A DNA stretch of 64,000 nt from contig JAAYYU010000035.1 in the NCBI GenBank assembly GCA_012515235.1, positions 62,001 to 126,000 of the forward strand, read 5' to 3'. The translations under genes and the position numbers were made by a program. This document shows, one piece after another, positions 55,815 through 64,000 of the stretch. Every line of letters begins with the position of its first letter. The stretch's first letter is position 1. The notes beneath the pieces are model-generated. The model was not told the DNA's origin. It did not search any database and was given only the letters and a program-made list of their open reading frames with translations. Origin of the DNA: Candidatus Anammoximicrobium sp. GTDB lineage: Bacteria > Planctomycetota > Planctomycetia > Pirellulales > Pirellulaceae.

Positions 55815-56125
55815 GTTGCACCTCGTAATTGGGAAACAGAAAACAAGACTGACGCCTCGCAACTCACACGTCTGGAAGGACCGCCATGCGGTTCTCGGCG
55901 AAATCTCCACCCAGGTTAATCGCGGAATTCCGTCAATGTGTAACGCGCCAGGCACCAAGATTCCGTCTCGCAGCGCAACCGGCAGGGGGAAGGGACGCGG
56001 CCGAAAGAGAAGCACGCTGGATTTCCCCTTCTTGCCCACGTTGCGTTACACTGGCGCAGGATTCTGCGATTCTGCTTAACGCGGGGGAACTGCCTTCTTC
56101 CGAACCGTCGAACAGGAGTCTTGCC
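55815..56125. other. Divergent intergenic region (311 bp)
   Basis: This region lies between the leftward secreted-protein gene and the rightward kinase gene. The kinase reading frame is open through it from 55886, but I see no ribosome-binding site or conserved sequence there, so I treat it as non-coding leader. No clear promoter is visible. Confidence 0.4.
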
Positions 56126-58870
56126 GTGACAGCCTCCCTTGATGCGCTGGTCGAGCTTTCCGAGGCAGACCGCCGTCGTCTCGAGTTCTTTCTGTTCGAC
56201 TTTGACCGGGCTTGGTCGCCCCACGGCTTGGCCGCTTGCGCGAAGGAGTTGCCGCCGGATGACAGGGTGTACCGGCAGGCCGCGCTCGTCGAGCTGGTCA
56301 AGATCGACCTCGAGCGACAATGGCAGTCTGGCAGCCGATGCACCTTGGAAGACTACCTGCGTCAATTCCCCGAACTCGGCAGCCGGGAGACGGTTTCGAC
56401 GGAAATCCTGCAGGCCGAGTACGAGGCTCGTCTTCGGTTTGGGACGCCGGACGAAGTGGAGGATTTCCAGCGGCGATTTCCCAATTTTTCCAGCGTTTCG
56501 GAGCCCGTGCCCCAACTGTCGACTGCCCCCAACGTTGTGGGCACACCCGCGGAGGCCAGCGTCGATACGAGCCGTGAGGGTCGGGACGCGGACACCGGCG
56601 TCCCAATTCCAGGCCAGCTTACGGCGCTGCCCGAACAATTCGGCCGATATCGGATCCTGAAACGGCTTAGCAGCGGGGGCATGGGAACCGTTTACTTGGC
56701 CCACGACGGGGAACTGGATCGCAAGGTCGCGCTGAAAGTGCCAAAATCGGACCAGGCCGGCGACCGTGAGTGGATCCGGCGATTCTACCAAGAGGCGCGC
56801 GCTGCGGCGGCACTGCACCACCGAAATATCTGCTCGATCTTCGACATTGGCGAGGTCGACGGTATGCACTACATCAGCATGGCCTGGATCGAAGGCGAGT
56901 CGCTGTCCGACTGGATTCGCAGCAAGAGGCCGATTTCCCAACGGGACGCGGCTGCGATCGTCTACAAGCTGGCCCTCGCCCTGCAGGAGGCCCACGCCCG
57001 CGGCGTCATTCACCGAGACCTGAAACCGGCCAACGTCATGATGGACCGCGAGCAGGAGCCGGTGATCACGGACTTTGGGCTGGCGCGACAACTGGACCGG
57101 CCCGAACAGTCCCGGCTGACGCACCCCGGCATGATCATGGGAACCCCCGCCTACATGTCGCCGGAGCAGATTTCCGGCGAGATCGAACGGGTCCAGACGC
57201 CCAGCGACATCTACAGCCTGGGCGTCATCTTGTACGAACTCCTGACAGGCGAGTTGCCGTTTTCCGGCACGGTGAGCGTTGTGATTGGCAAGAAACTGTC
57301 GCAGGATGCCCCGAGATCGGCTTCCTTGCGCGGAAATGTGGCTCCGCTCCTGGACTCGATCTGTGCGAAGATGCTGAACCGCAGAATCGAAGACCGCTAC
57401 CAGTCGATGCGCCAAGTCGCGGACGACCTGAGACGATACCTGGACAGGGAGGAAATCCTCGATTCGGGGCGCCTACTGGCGTGGGGGAATCGCGCGGCGT
57501 TGCGACTGCGGCGACTTGTGGGGGCCGCGCGGCGATACCCGCAGCAGACGATCGCGGTCCTGGCCGGTGCGTTGGCCGTTCTGGCGGCAGTCATGGTGCT
57601 CCGCACACCCTACGGAACGCTGCAGATTGAAACGGACGACCCGAATCTGCGCGTGTTGCTGGATGGTCGGCAGCTGAGAATCGAGAACATCGAGGCCCCG
57701 CACCGCGTGCGCGCCGGGGAACACGAATTCAAAGTTTTGCTGGGCAACCAGACGATCCCCGTCGACATGCCGATCGAACTGAATCACGAAGAATACCGCG
57801 GCCAGTACACGTTGGCCGCAGAACTCGACGCGACCGTGCTCCTCAGCAACCGCTTCACGGTGCTCCGCAACAAAGAACGCGTCCTGACGATTCGCTTGGT
57901 GCCCCAGCTTTTGCCGCCGAAACCCTTGCCGATTGGCCCACGGTCGGCGGTCTCCGGCTGTTTCGTCTTCTCCGCCTTTGATGGACGGCAGTGGGACCTG
58001 TACACGTACACGCCGACGACGGACTCGTTGGCGAACGTGACTGGGACCAGGGACGGGAACGAATTTTATCCTCGCTTCAGCCCGGACGGACGGTCAATCG
58101 CGTTCCAATCGAATCAGCACGGTTTCGGGCTGGAGGACCGCGCCTACGACGTGTACGTCTTGGAGTCGAGCGGCTGTCGGCGGCTGACTACGGAAATTGG
58201 CTGGGCAGGCAGCGGGGTGGCGTGGTCATCAGATGGCACCGAATTGCTGGCTTCGGTCGAACAATGGAAGGACGGCGATCCGTTTCCGCCCTGGACGAAC
58301 TGGCAGGAGATCTGGCGGATTCCGTTGACGGGGGGCAAACCAGCACTGGTGCCGAACTCGTCACAGCCCAAGACGTTCTACATCACGCCGGATTGGCATC
58401 GCAGTAGCGGCGTGGTGTTGGCAAAGTACGATGCCCCCTTCGTCTACCAAGACCTGTTCGTCGCTCAGTTGGAACGTAACCAGACGGAGAAGCAACTGAC
58501 CGACACGCGGTCCCGCAAGGTCGGCAACATCGAGCCGCGCTGGTCCCCCGACGGACAGCGGATCTGGTTCGCGTCGGAACGGAACAGTCGCGGCATCTTC
58601 CGGCTGTATGTCGTCGGCGCCGATGGTACTTCGCTTGAGCCAAAACTCCACGACGCCGCGGAGGATCGGAGCCCGGTGCCGATTGAAAACGGGATTCGGG
58701 TCGCCTTTATCCGTCACCCGGCAACGGACCCGCGACTGATGATCGCCAGCACGGAGACGACAGCTGCCGAGACACTGAAAGACCTGAGCAGCCTCAGCGT
58801 CAAGGAGGTGCGGTCCCTGGACTGGACTGCCTCCGACGGCTTTGCAAGAGGCTCCCCCGGCTCGCCCTAG
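56126..58870 (+). CDS. Transmembrane Ser/Thr protein kinase with C-terminal TolB-like propeller
   Basis: A 914-residue Hanks-type kinase. A helical N-terminal region of about 170 residues includes CTLEDYLRQFPELGSRETVS, a planctomycete kinase leader. The kinase domain (about 174-435) has GGMGTVYLAHDGELDRKVALKV, split here as the glycine loop GGMGTV and the lysine VALK, the catalytic VIHRDLKPAN (about 294) and TDFGLAR (about 314). One membrane helix covers about 475-495 (TIAVLAGALAVLAAVMVL). Outside the membrane are a PEGA-like segment and a TolB/PD40 propeller (PRFSPDGRSIAFQSN, PRWSPDGQRIWFASE). I chose the GTG at 56126 because AGGAG lies seven bases upstream and the conserved part starts there. 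It probably senses an extracytoplasmic signal; the ECF sigma factor nearby is a candidate partner. Confidence 0.93.
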   Translation: MTASLDALVELSEADRRRLEFFLFDFDRAWSPHGLAACAKELPPDDRVYRQAALVELVKIDLERQWQSGSRCTLEDYLRQFPELGSRETVSTEILQAEYEARLRFGTPDEVEDFQRRFPNFSSVSEPVPQLSTAPNVVGTPAEASVDTSREGRDADTGVPIPGQLTALPEQFGRYRILKRLSSGGMGTVYLAHDGELDRKVALKVPKSDQAGDREWIRRFYQEARAAAALHHRNICSIFDIGEVDGMHYISMAWIEGESLSDWIRSKRPISQRDAAAIVYKLALALQEAHARGVIHRDLKPANVMMDREQEPVITDFGLARQLDRPEQSRLTHPGMIMGTPAYMSPEQISGEIERVQTPSDIYSLGVILYELLTGELPFSGTVSVVIGKKLSQDAPRSASLRGNVAPLLDSICAKMLNRRIEDRYQSMRQVADDLRRYLDREEILDSGRLLAWGNRAALRLRRLVGAARRYPQQTIAVLAGALAVLAAVMVLRTPYGTLQIETDDPNLRVLLDGRQLRIENIEAPHRVRAGEHEFKVLLGNQTIPVDMPIELNHEEYRGQYTLAAELDATVLLSNRFTVLRNKERVLTIRLVPQLLPPKPLPIGPRSAVSGCFVFSAFDGRQWDLYTYTPTTDSLANVTGTRDGNEFYPRFSPDGRSIAFQSNQHGFGLEDRAYDVYVLESSGCRRLTTEIGWAGSGVAWSSDGTELLASVEQWKDGDPFPPWTNWQEIWRIPLTGGKPALVPNSSQPKTFYITPDWHRSSGVVLAKYDAPFVYQDLFVAQLERNQTEKQLTDTRSRKVGNIEPRWSPDGQRIWFASERNSRGIFRLYVVGADGTSLEPKLHDAAEDRSPVPIENGIRVAFIRHPATDPRLMIASTETTAAETLKDLSSLSVKEVRSLDWTASDGFARGSPGSP

Positions 58871-59052
58871 ACCACCGTCAATCAGGGTGCCACGCGATCT
58901 GGCTCCAGACGCATGACCGAGACCCGCTCGGCCGATCGAAATCGAAGCGGTCCGCCAGGACCTCGAACAAGGACGCGAACCGGCCACGGTCTTCTGAGCT
59001 GTGCTCGATCGCCGGAGTCGATCCGCCGCCCGCCGATGGTGACAGTGGTGTT

Positions 59053-61083
59053 TCAGTTCTGCCGTATCCAGTACAGCCGCGTCTCCATCGGTTTGAACGT
59101 TTCGTTGAACTCCACAACGGGCTGGTCGCTCACCGTCCGCTCCTCGAACAACTCCGTCACGGTTCGCGGTTCGGGCAGACGAAACGTGCGCCGGCCGCCT
59201 GCGCCCGAGTGCAGGGCGATCAATTCATCGTTGGCGTAGAACGGGTCGCCCGCTTCGCAGTAGATGTGCACGCCCGCTTTCAGGAAAATGCCGCGCAACA
59301 GTTCCGGCGGCATCTGCGGCCGCGTCAGGAACACCGACGTCCACGTGCCTCGGTCTTGGTAGATCGCCTCTTGCGGTTGCGGCAGGCGGCTCACATCTTT
59401 GACTTTCACCCCCGTCAGGATCTCGATGTTCGCCGGATCGTACCGGCCGTCGGTGATGATGCCGGGGGCGAAGGGCAAGACGATCGTCTTGCCGTCGCGG
59501 AGGAGCTTCTCGTCGAGCAGCTTTCGTTTCTCGGGCGTGACGACGAACAGGTTCGGCAGAATGACCACTTTGTAGGGCGACATGTCGAGCCGGGGCAAGT
59601 CGGCCAGTGAATAGCACCGCCAGGGGACTCCTGCGCGGAACATCGAGAATTGCAGCCCGCGCAAGAGGGAATCGGCCAGCTGGCTGTGCCCGTCGACGTA
59701 GTACATCGAATCGGCGTCGGCCAGCACCGCGACCTCGGCCCGGCCCGGCCCGGTGTGGGCGAAACGCTCGCTGATGGCCGTCATGCGTTTCATGTTCGCC
59801 ATGATCTCCGGGTCGTCGAACCAGCCGCCGAACATGTCGAACCACCACAGGTGCGAGCCGTGAATCAGGGCCATCGCAAACTCGCGCCGCAGCGCGCCGA
59901 TGGCTTCGGCCTGCGAGGGCAAGTCGAACCGCGTTCCGTTGCCGGTCAGACGGCGTGTCCCGATGTTCTCGCTGTTCTTGAGGCAGTAGGTCCTGTGATC
60001 CACTTCGTGCCAGGCTCCCTTGCCGTTGGCCAGCAACGAATCGATGCAATACAGGAACCCGCCCGTGCCGCCGCCGCGCCGGTTCGCGTAATCGGCCGGT
60101 TCGGTGTTGTAGCCCAACAGGGGCGACTGGAAGACGCGGTCGTAATCGAGATGCCCCTCGTACAAGAGCCGATGCGCGCCGAGTTCCATGATGTAGCCGT
60201 GGAACGTCCCGAGCGGGACGCGGTCACCGATGGTCTGTCGGGCCTCGACCGCAAACTCGAGCATCATGTCGGCAATTAGCCGGTTATGGAACTTCCAGTA
60301 CGCAATCTTGTCGGCGTCCTGCACCGGATCGTAGAACAGGTAATGCGTGGTCTTCTCCCGATCGGCTGGAACTTGCAGGCCGGGCCGCTGCATCCATTTG
60401 GCGAAGGCCGCGTGCTTGAGCGGGCCCGGATTTCCCTTCTGCCAGTCGTACCACTCGCAGGTTCCGCCGCAGGAGAGTTGATAAGCCACAATCTTGTCCT
60501 GGTACTTCGCTTCCGTGTATTCGAGGAATCGCCGCAGGTACTCCTTGGCATCGCGTTTGAAATCGTCGCGCAGAACCACTTCGCCCAGGTGGCAGAAGCT
60601 GTCGGCCCCGCCCGAGCCCGCACAACGGCCCGGAAGATCCGAGGCCTCCGGCGTCGTCTCTGCCAGGTGCAGGAAACTGTCTTCCCCGCCGTGCGACCTG
60701 ACCCACCACGCCGGCGTGTTCAAGTCCACCATGACCATCAGTTTGGCGGCGGGATTCCACCGCAGCACGTCGCCGATATGATCGTCGAGCGCTTTCCAGT
60801 TGTACTGGCCCGGCCCGGTCCAGATCTGCGGGTAGTTCGAATACGGCACGTTCAGGCTGCAAATCGTATTCGCCGGAAAGATGAAGACGAGCTTGACCCC
60901 GGCTTCGGCAAACTGCCGGTTGTACCGCTCCTGGGGCCAGAACGAGCGATAGGCAATCCGCGGAAGGTGGCTCATCCTGGTGTTCTGCCCTACATCGCCG
61001 CTGACCGGCTCCTCCGCTCGCAAACCCGCTGCGATCGTCGCGCCCAGCGCGATCGAGGCAACCACGTAGCGTGTCCACATCAT
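59053..61083 (-). CDS. Secreted GH42-like glycosidase
   Basis: A 676-residue secreted protein (signal peptide ending near AGLRAEE). The N-terminal barrel-like half resembles GH42-type beta-galactosidases: GVKLVFIFPANTICSLNVPY, AAKLMVMVDLNTPAWWVRSH and VAYQLSCGGTCEWYDWQKGN, in which the Glu near residue 208 is a candidate acid/base. A further GSHLWWFDMFGGWFDDPEIM segment near 420 fits the barrel end. A trimerisation-like domain follows (AEVAVLADADSMYYVDG, YKVVILPNLFVVTPEK), then a C-terminal beta segment. It probably releases galactose or a related sugar outside the cytoplasm, though it departs from classical GH42. GGGAGGAAC precedes two tandem ATG codons; I take the first (61083). Confidence 0.75.
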   Translation of the reverse strand: MMWTRYVVASIALGATIAAGLRAEEPVSGDVGQNTRMSHLPRIAYRSFWPQERYNRQFAEAGVKLVFIFPANTICSLNVPYSNYPQIWTGPGQYNWKALDDHIGDVLRWNPAAKLMVMVDLNTPAWWVRSHGGEDSFLHLAETTPEASDLPGRCAGSGGADSFCHLGEVVLRDDFKRDAKEYLRRFLEYTEAKYQDKIVAYQLSCGGTCEWYDWQKGNPGPLKHAAFAKWMQRPGLQVPADREKTTHYLFYDPVQDADKIAYWKFHNRLIADMMLEFAVEARQTIGDRVPLGTFHGYIMELGAHRLLYEGHLDYDRVFQSPLLGYNTEPADYANRRGGGTGGFLYCIDSLLANGKGAWHEVDHRTYCLKNSENIGTRRLTGNGTRFDLPSQAEAIGALRREFAMALIHGSHLWWFDMFGGWFDDPEIMANMKRMTAISERFAHTGPGRAEVAVLADADSMYYVDGHSQLADSLLRGLQFSMFRAGVPWRCYSLADLPRLDMSPYKVVILPNLFVVTPEKRKLLDEKLLRDGKTIVLPFAPGIITDGRYDPANIEILTGVKVKDVSRLPQPQEAIYQDRGTWTSVFLTRPQMPPELLRGIFLKAGVHIYCEAGDPFYANDELIALHSGAGGRRTFRLPEPRTVTELFEERTVSDQPVVEFNETFKPMETRLYWIRQN

Positions 61084-61603
61084 CGAATGTTCCTCCCGCT
61101 GCGATGTTCCAGGCCCGGCCGTACCGCACAGCCCTTGCCAACGGTGCAGCCCTGACTGTAGCCGAGTTCGACGCCCGTGCAACACGTCTAGCCGCCTGTT
61201 GCCGAAAGGGACAGACTCCGAGCGGACCGCTGTTGGATGCAGCGCGGCTTATCCGCACCGAACGGTTTTCAGCACGCGCGACCTCAACATTGGCAAGTGA
61301 CACGGCGCTAGACCTGGGGTCAGGCGTACAGAATTCAGTTTTCGCGGCCTATCGTCCAGCTAAATGGAAAACGCCATCCCCGCGAAAATTGAATTCTGTA
61401 CGCCTGACCCCCGATCCGGAAACCATTGCGTCTCAGCCTGTACACCGACGTCTTCCCGAACCGTTTGGTGCTCCTTAGCCCTGCGCCCCCCACTGCCAAA
61501 TCCTTGACGGTCAACGAGTAGGAGACTATGAATACGGACGCTTGCTGCGGAGAAAGACATTGAGACGCAGGAGCCTAATTCAGGAGGTTGGGGGGAGTTC
61601 GCC
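61084..61603. other. Divergent intergenic region (520 bp) with a 96-bp palindromic element
   Basis: This region lies between the leftward GH42-like gene and a rightward secreted propeller gene. It holds the second 96-bp palindromic element at 61316-61411. Otherwise I see no gene and no clear promoter. Confidence 0.6.
61316..61411. repeat. 96-bp palindromic element, copy 2 (32-bp arms, one wobble)
   Basis: The left arm (61316-61347, starting GGGGTCAGGCGTACAGAATT) and right arm (61380-61411, ending GTACGCCTGACCCC) pair over 32 bases with a single G-T wobble, around a 32-base centre. Arm and total lengths match the copy at 11334-11429 exactly. Relative to that copy, two base pairs have changed on both arms together (T-A to G-C and T-A to A-T), and the centre keeps TGGAAAACGCC. 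Confidence 0.9.
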
Positions 61604-63298
61604 ATGTGGGAATCGTTCCTGTCGCTGGCCGCCGCGGCCGGGCTGATCCTCGCCGGGCCGGCGGCCGCCGTGCCGATCCAGGCCGGGGGAGAGAAGCAGT
61701 TGTTCCTGGGCCCCTGGGCCGACGACGGGCGCGACGACTACCTCGTCGAGTCGATGCGGCACGTCACGATGACGATGCACGAGGCGCGCGTCACGGGCGA
61801 GCGGATGATCCAGCACGACCGGCCTTGGGACCGGTCGGACTGCTGGCTGAGCGTACTCCAGGACGGCGACGTCTTCCGCATGTACTACGGCTCGCGGAAG
61901 AGCACGGAGGCGCTCCGCCGGGGCGAGCCCTACAGCATCATCCTGCTGTACGCCGAATCGCGCGACGGCGTCCACTGGGAGCGGCCCAACCTCGGACGGT
62001 GGGAATGGGAGGGCAGCCGCGACAACAACATTCTCTTCCCCAACGACGATTTCCCGTACACGTTCAAGAGCGTGGTCGTGGACCAGGTCTTCCTGGACCC
62101 GAACGCGAAGAGCCCCGCCGAGAAGTACAAGATGGTGCTGGGCCATCTCACGCCGCCTACGATGCCGGAGGAGGATGACCCGGACGCTCCGCCGCCGCAG
62201 CCGTCCGGCTTCCTCGTCCCGCGGAAGGGCAGCGAGGCCAAGCCGCTGCGCCCCGGCCACCACGTCTTCGCCTCGCCCGACGGCATCCATTGGAAACTGA
62301 TGAGCCAGGAGAGCATCGCCACCGGCGCGGGCGACGCCAAGTACTCGGTGGCGTGGGACGCGCGCCTGGGCAAGTACGTGCAATTCTCGCGCATCAAGCC
62401 GCGCGACCCGGAGGGCGTGGCTTTCTACCGCGAGCGGTTCGGCGTGGATTGCCCGGACCTGAACGTGCGCATGATCGGGCGGGCCGAGTCGGACGATCTG
62501 CTGAACTGGAGCCAGGGCGAGATCGTCATCCGTCCCGACGCGCTGGACAAGGCCGACTCGCCTGCCGGCCTGACGCGGCTGGATTTCTACGGCCCCAACG
62601 TCCGCCAGTACGGCGAAGGCGCCAGCGCGTACATCGCCCTGCCCACGTGCCACAGTCATTGGAAGTACACCTACGTGCGCGAGGGCAAGAGCCACAGCTT
62701 TCCGCAGACGATCGACGTCCAACTGGCGACCAGCCGCGACGGGATTCACTGGAGCCGCGCGCCGGGCCGCCGGCCGTTCATCCGCCACGGCGTCGAGGGC
62801 ACCTTCTGGAGCAAGATGATCATGCCCAGCGGCGATATCATCCCGGTTGGCGACGAGCTGTGGTTCTACTTCGGCGGCCTCTCGGTACCGCACGGCGCCG
62901 GTTCCGGCCCGGAGTTGACGGGCATCGGCCGGGCCGTGTTGCGCCGGGACGGCTTCATCTCCGCCGACGCCGCCTACACCGGCGGCGAATTGACCACCCG
63001 GCCGCTCGTCTTCGCGGGGAGCAAGCTGCTGTTGAACCTGGACACCGGCGCAGGCGGCACCGTGCGGGTGGAGATCCAGGACCAGGCGGGCAACCCGATC
63101 CCCGGTTTCGCTCTGGAGGACGCCGACGAGATCAACGGGAATTATCTCCAGGTGCCGGCCCGCTGGCGGGCGGAGGCGGTGGGCAAGCTGCGCCGCGCCG
63201 AGGGCGATCCGGACGTGAGCGCCCTGGCCGGCCGCCCGGTGCGGCTGCGCTTCGTCATGCGCGACGCGCGCCTGTATTCGTTCCAGTTCGTGCCGTGA
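61604..63298 (+). CDS. Secreted five-bladed-propeller glycosidase-like protein
   Basis: A 564-residue protein with a signal peptide (residues 1-22, ending GPAAAVP). A beta-propeller fold of the GH32/43/62/68 type follows. Repeated SxDGxxW-like turns mark the blades: YAESRDGVHWERPNLG, FASPDGIHWKLMS and ATSRDGIHWSRAPG. Other features are SCWLSVLQ-like and FRMYYGSRKS strands and a late EGTFWSKMIMPSGDIIPVG. The C-terminal ~110 residues form a jelly-roll (LNLDTGAGGTVRVEIQDQAG, LRFVMRDARLYSFQFV) that may bind sugars. A role as a secreted glycosidase, perhaps on fructan- or arabinan-like chains, is an inference from fold only. GGGGGAG lies seven bases before the ATG. Signal peptide and neighbours match the polysaccharide-degrading theme. 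Confidence 0.75.
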   Translation: MWESFLSLAAAAGLILAGPAAAVPIQAGGEKQLFLGPWADDGRDDYLVESMRHVTMTMHEARVTGERMIQHDRPWDRSDCWLSVLQDGDVFRMYYGSRKSTEALRRGEPYSIILLYAESRDGVHWERPNLGRWEWEGSRDNNILFPNDDFPYTFKSVVVDQVFLDPNAKSPAEKYKMVLGHLTPPTMPEEDDPDAPPPQPSGFLVPRKGSEAKPLRPGHHVFASPDGIHWKLMSQESIATGAGDAKYSVAWDARLGKYVQFSRIKPRDPEGVAFYRERFGVDCPDLNVRMIGRAESDDLLNWSQGEIVIRPDALDKADSPAGLTRLDFYGPNVRQYGEGASAYIALPTCHSHWKYTYVREGKSHSFPQTIDVQLATSRDGIHWSRAPGRRPFIRHGVEGTFWSKMIMPSGDIIPVGDELWFYFGGLSVPHGAGSGPELTGIGRAVLRRDGFISADAAYTGGELTTRPLVFAGSKLLLNLDTGAGGTVRVEIQDQAGNPIPGFALEDADEINGNYLQVPARWRAEAVGKLRRAEGDPDVSALAGRPVRLRFVMRDARLYSFQFVP

Positions 63299-63399
63299 GG
63301 GGCCGCTCAGGGAAGAGGGGCCACGGAGACTTTCTAACACGCTAACACACGGTAACATGGGCGTCACCAGTTTCAAGACGGTAGGAGGACCGCAGCCAA

Positions 63400-63448
63400 G
63401 TAGGTTGGGACTCTGTCCCGACCTGGTCGGGACGGAGTCCCAACCTAC
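63400..63448. repeat. 49-bp near-perfect palindrome (24-base arms, 1-base centre)
   Basis: The arm GTAGGTTGGGACTCTGTCCC plus GACC (63400-63423) and its complement (63425-63448, ending GGAGTCCCAACCTAC) pair at all 24 positions, one of them T-G. Only one base separates them. It lies 24 bases before the RhuM-like ORF and could act as a terminator for the upstream gene or as a mobile REP-like unit. Confidence 0.85.
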
Positions 63449-63471
63449 GAAAACGCGTGCTGGAGAAGGGC

Positions 63472-63897
63472 ATGACCGACGCAGAAAGACCCAACGAAGG
63501 CGAACTCATCCTGTACCAGACCCCGGAGGGGACGGTCCGGATCGAGGTGCTCTATGAATCCGAGAGCGACGTCTCGATTGCCAAAAACTACTTGATCGAA
63601 CGGGAGATCAAGGAACTGGAACGGATCGTCACCATGTACCTGGACTACGCCGAGAACCAGGCGGCCCGCCAGATTTCGATGGGCATGACCGACTGGGTCG
63701 CCAAGCTGGATGCGTTCCTCCAGTTCAACGAATACGAAGTGCTGACCAACGCCGAGTCCGTCTCGACCGAGGTCGCCCGGCGCTTGGCGGAGGAGCAGTA
63801 CGCCACGTTTCGCGTCCAGCAAGACCAGCGCTTCGAGAGCGACTTTGAGAAGGAGGTCAAACGCATCGCGGAGCAGAAGGACCTGGGGGCCGCTTGA
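63472..63897 (+). CDS. Internally deleted RhuM-family protein
   Basis: An open frame of 141 codons. Residues 8-28 (NEGELILYQTPEGTVRIEVL) match the extreme N-terminus of RhuM-family virulence-associated proteins. From residue 33 (DVSIAKNYLIEREIKELERI, VTMYLDYAENQAARQIS, WVAKLDAFLQFNE) the sequence matches their C-terminal third. The ~200 residues that normally separate these parts, including the DNA-binding-like and central domains, are missing, while the reading frame is kept. The usual family length is about 330-350 residues. GGAG lies six bases before the ATG at 63472. It may be a non-functional deletion product or a shortened protein. RhuM function is unknown; genes of this family are often found in variable or mobile regions. 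Confidence 0.75.
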   Translation: MTDAERPNEGELILYQTPEGTVRIEVLYESESDVSIAKNYLIEREIKELERIVTMYLDYAENQAARQISMGMTDWVAKLDAFLQFNEYEVLTNAESVSTEVARRLAEEQYATFRVQQDQRFESDFEKEVKRIAEQKDLGAA

Positions 63898-64000
63898 AGA
63901 ACCGTTCGTGGACGAGTACGGTGAACCCGATCGAAGCGGACCCTGGAGCCCGGCACGAGGTACTACCGGCGGGTCAAAGCCAAAAACGCGGTGACCGGCA

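Noticed and set aside
58878..59117. 79-codon minus-strand ORF after the kinase gene
   Set aside because: It overlaps the 3' end of the GH42-like gene in another frame, with no start signal or homology that I can see.

Overview
The window looks like a chromosomal segment of a GC-rich planctomycete, probably close to Pirellulales. This rests on protein families typical of the phylum: DUF1598, a DUF1549/DUF1553 protein followed by a DUF1501 protein, a DUF1559 prepilin-like protein, twin-arginine-exported Gfo/Idh/MocA oxidoreductases, an ECF sigma factor near a transmembrane Ser/Thr kinase, and many secreted glycosidase-like proteins. I found no rRNA, tRNA, CRISPR array, transposase gene, prophage or replication origin.

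Layout. 1-8894: a cut-off exported protein, a CNNM/CorC-type membrane protein, an NCS2 purine permease, a secreted six-hairpin glycosidase-like protein, a DUF1598 protein and a sugar phosphate isomerase/epimerase-like TIM barrel. 8902-19465: a secreted TIM-barrel glycosidase-like protein, a TlpA-type lipoprotein, dnaE, a universal stress protein and an FGGY sugar kinase. 19943-35205: a carbohydrate block with a GH106-like protein, a CE7 esterase, a ceramidase-like protein, a sialidase-like protein, two Gfo/Idh/MocA proteins, a DUF4091 protein and a sodium:solute symporter. 35593-42458: four same-strand genes, DUF1549/1553, DUF1501, a PPC-domain protein and a second ceramidase-like protein. 42452-46697: a small Gly-rich secreted protein, mutL and an NtrC-type regulator with a variant GAFTGA loop. 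47095-63298: more secreted glycosidase-like proteins, a large PQQ-propeller protein with a methyltransferase-like N-terminus, a DUF1559 protein, the ECF sigma factor and the kinase. The last gene is a RhuM-family protein with its middle missing.

How the genes fit together. Most of the window encodes extracytoplasmic sugar processing: glycosidases, an esterase and exported oxidoreductases, with a symporter, a sugar kinase and an isomerase inside the cell. No SusC/SusD pair is present, so this is not a Bacteroidetes-type utilisation locus. Housekeeping genes (dnaE, mutL) are interspersed.

The least expected signal is non-coding. The window carries several distinct families of long palindromic elements. 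One is a 96-bp element present twice, 50 kb apart, with compensatory base changes between its 32-bp arms. A purine/pyrimidine-rich inverted repeat lies in frame inside the PQQ-propeller gene. These suggest repeated colonisation by small non-autonomous elements whose mobilising enzyme is not in the window.
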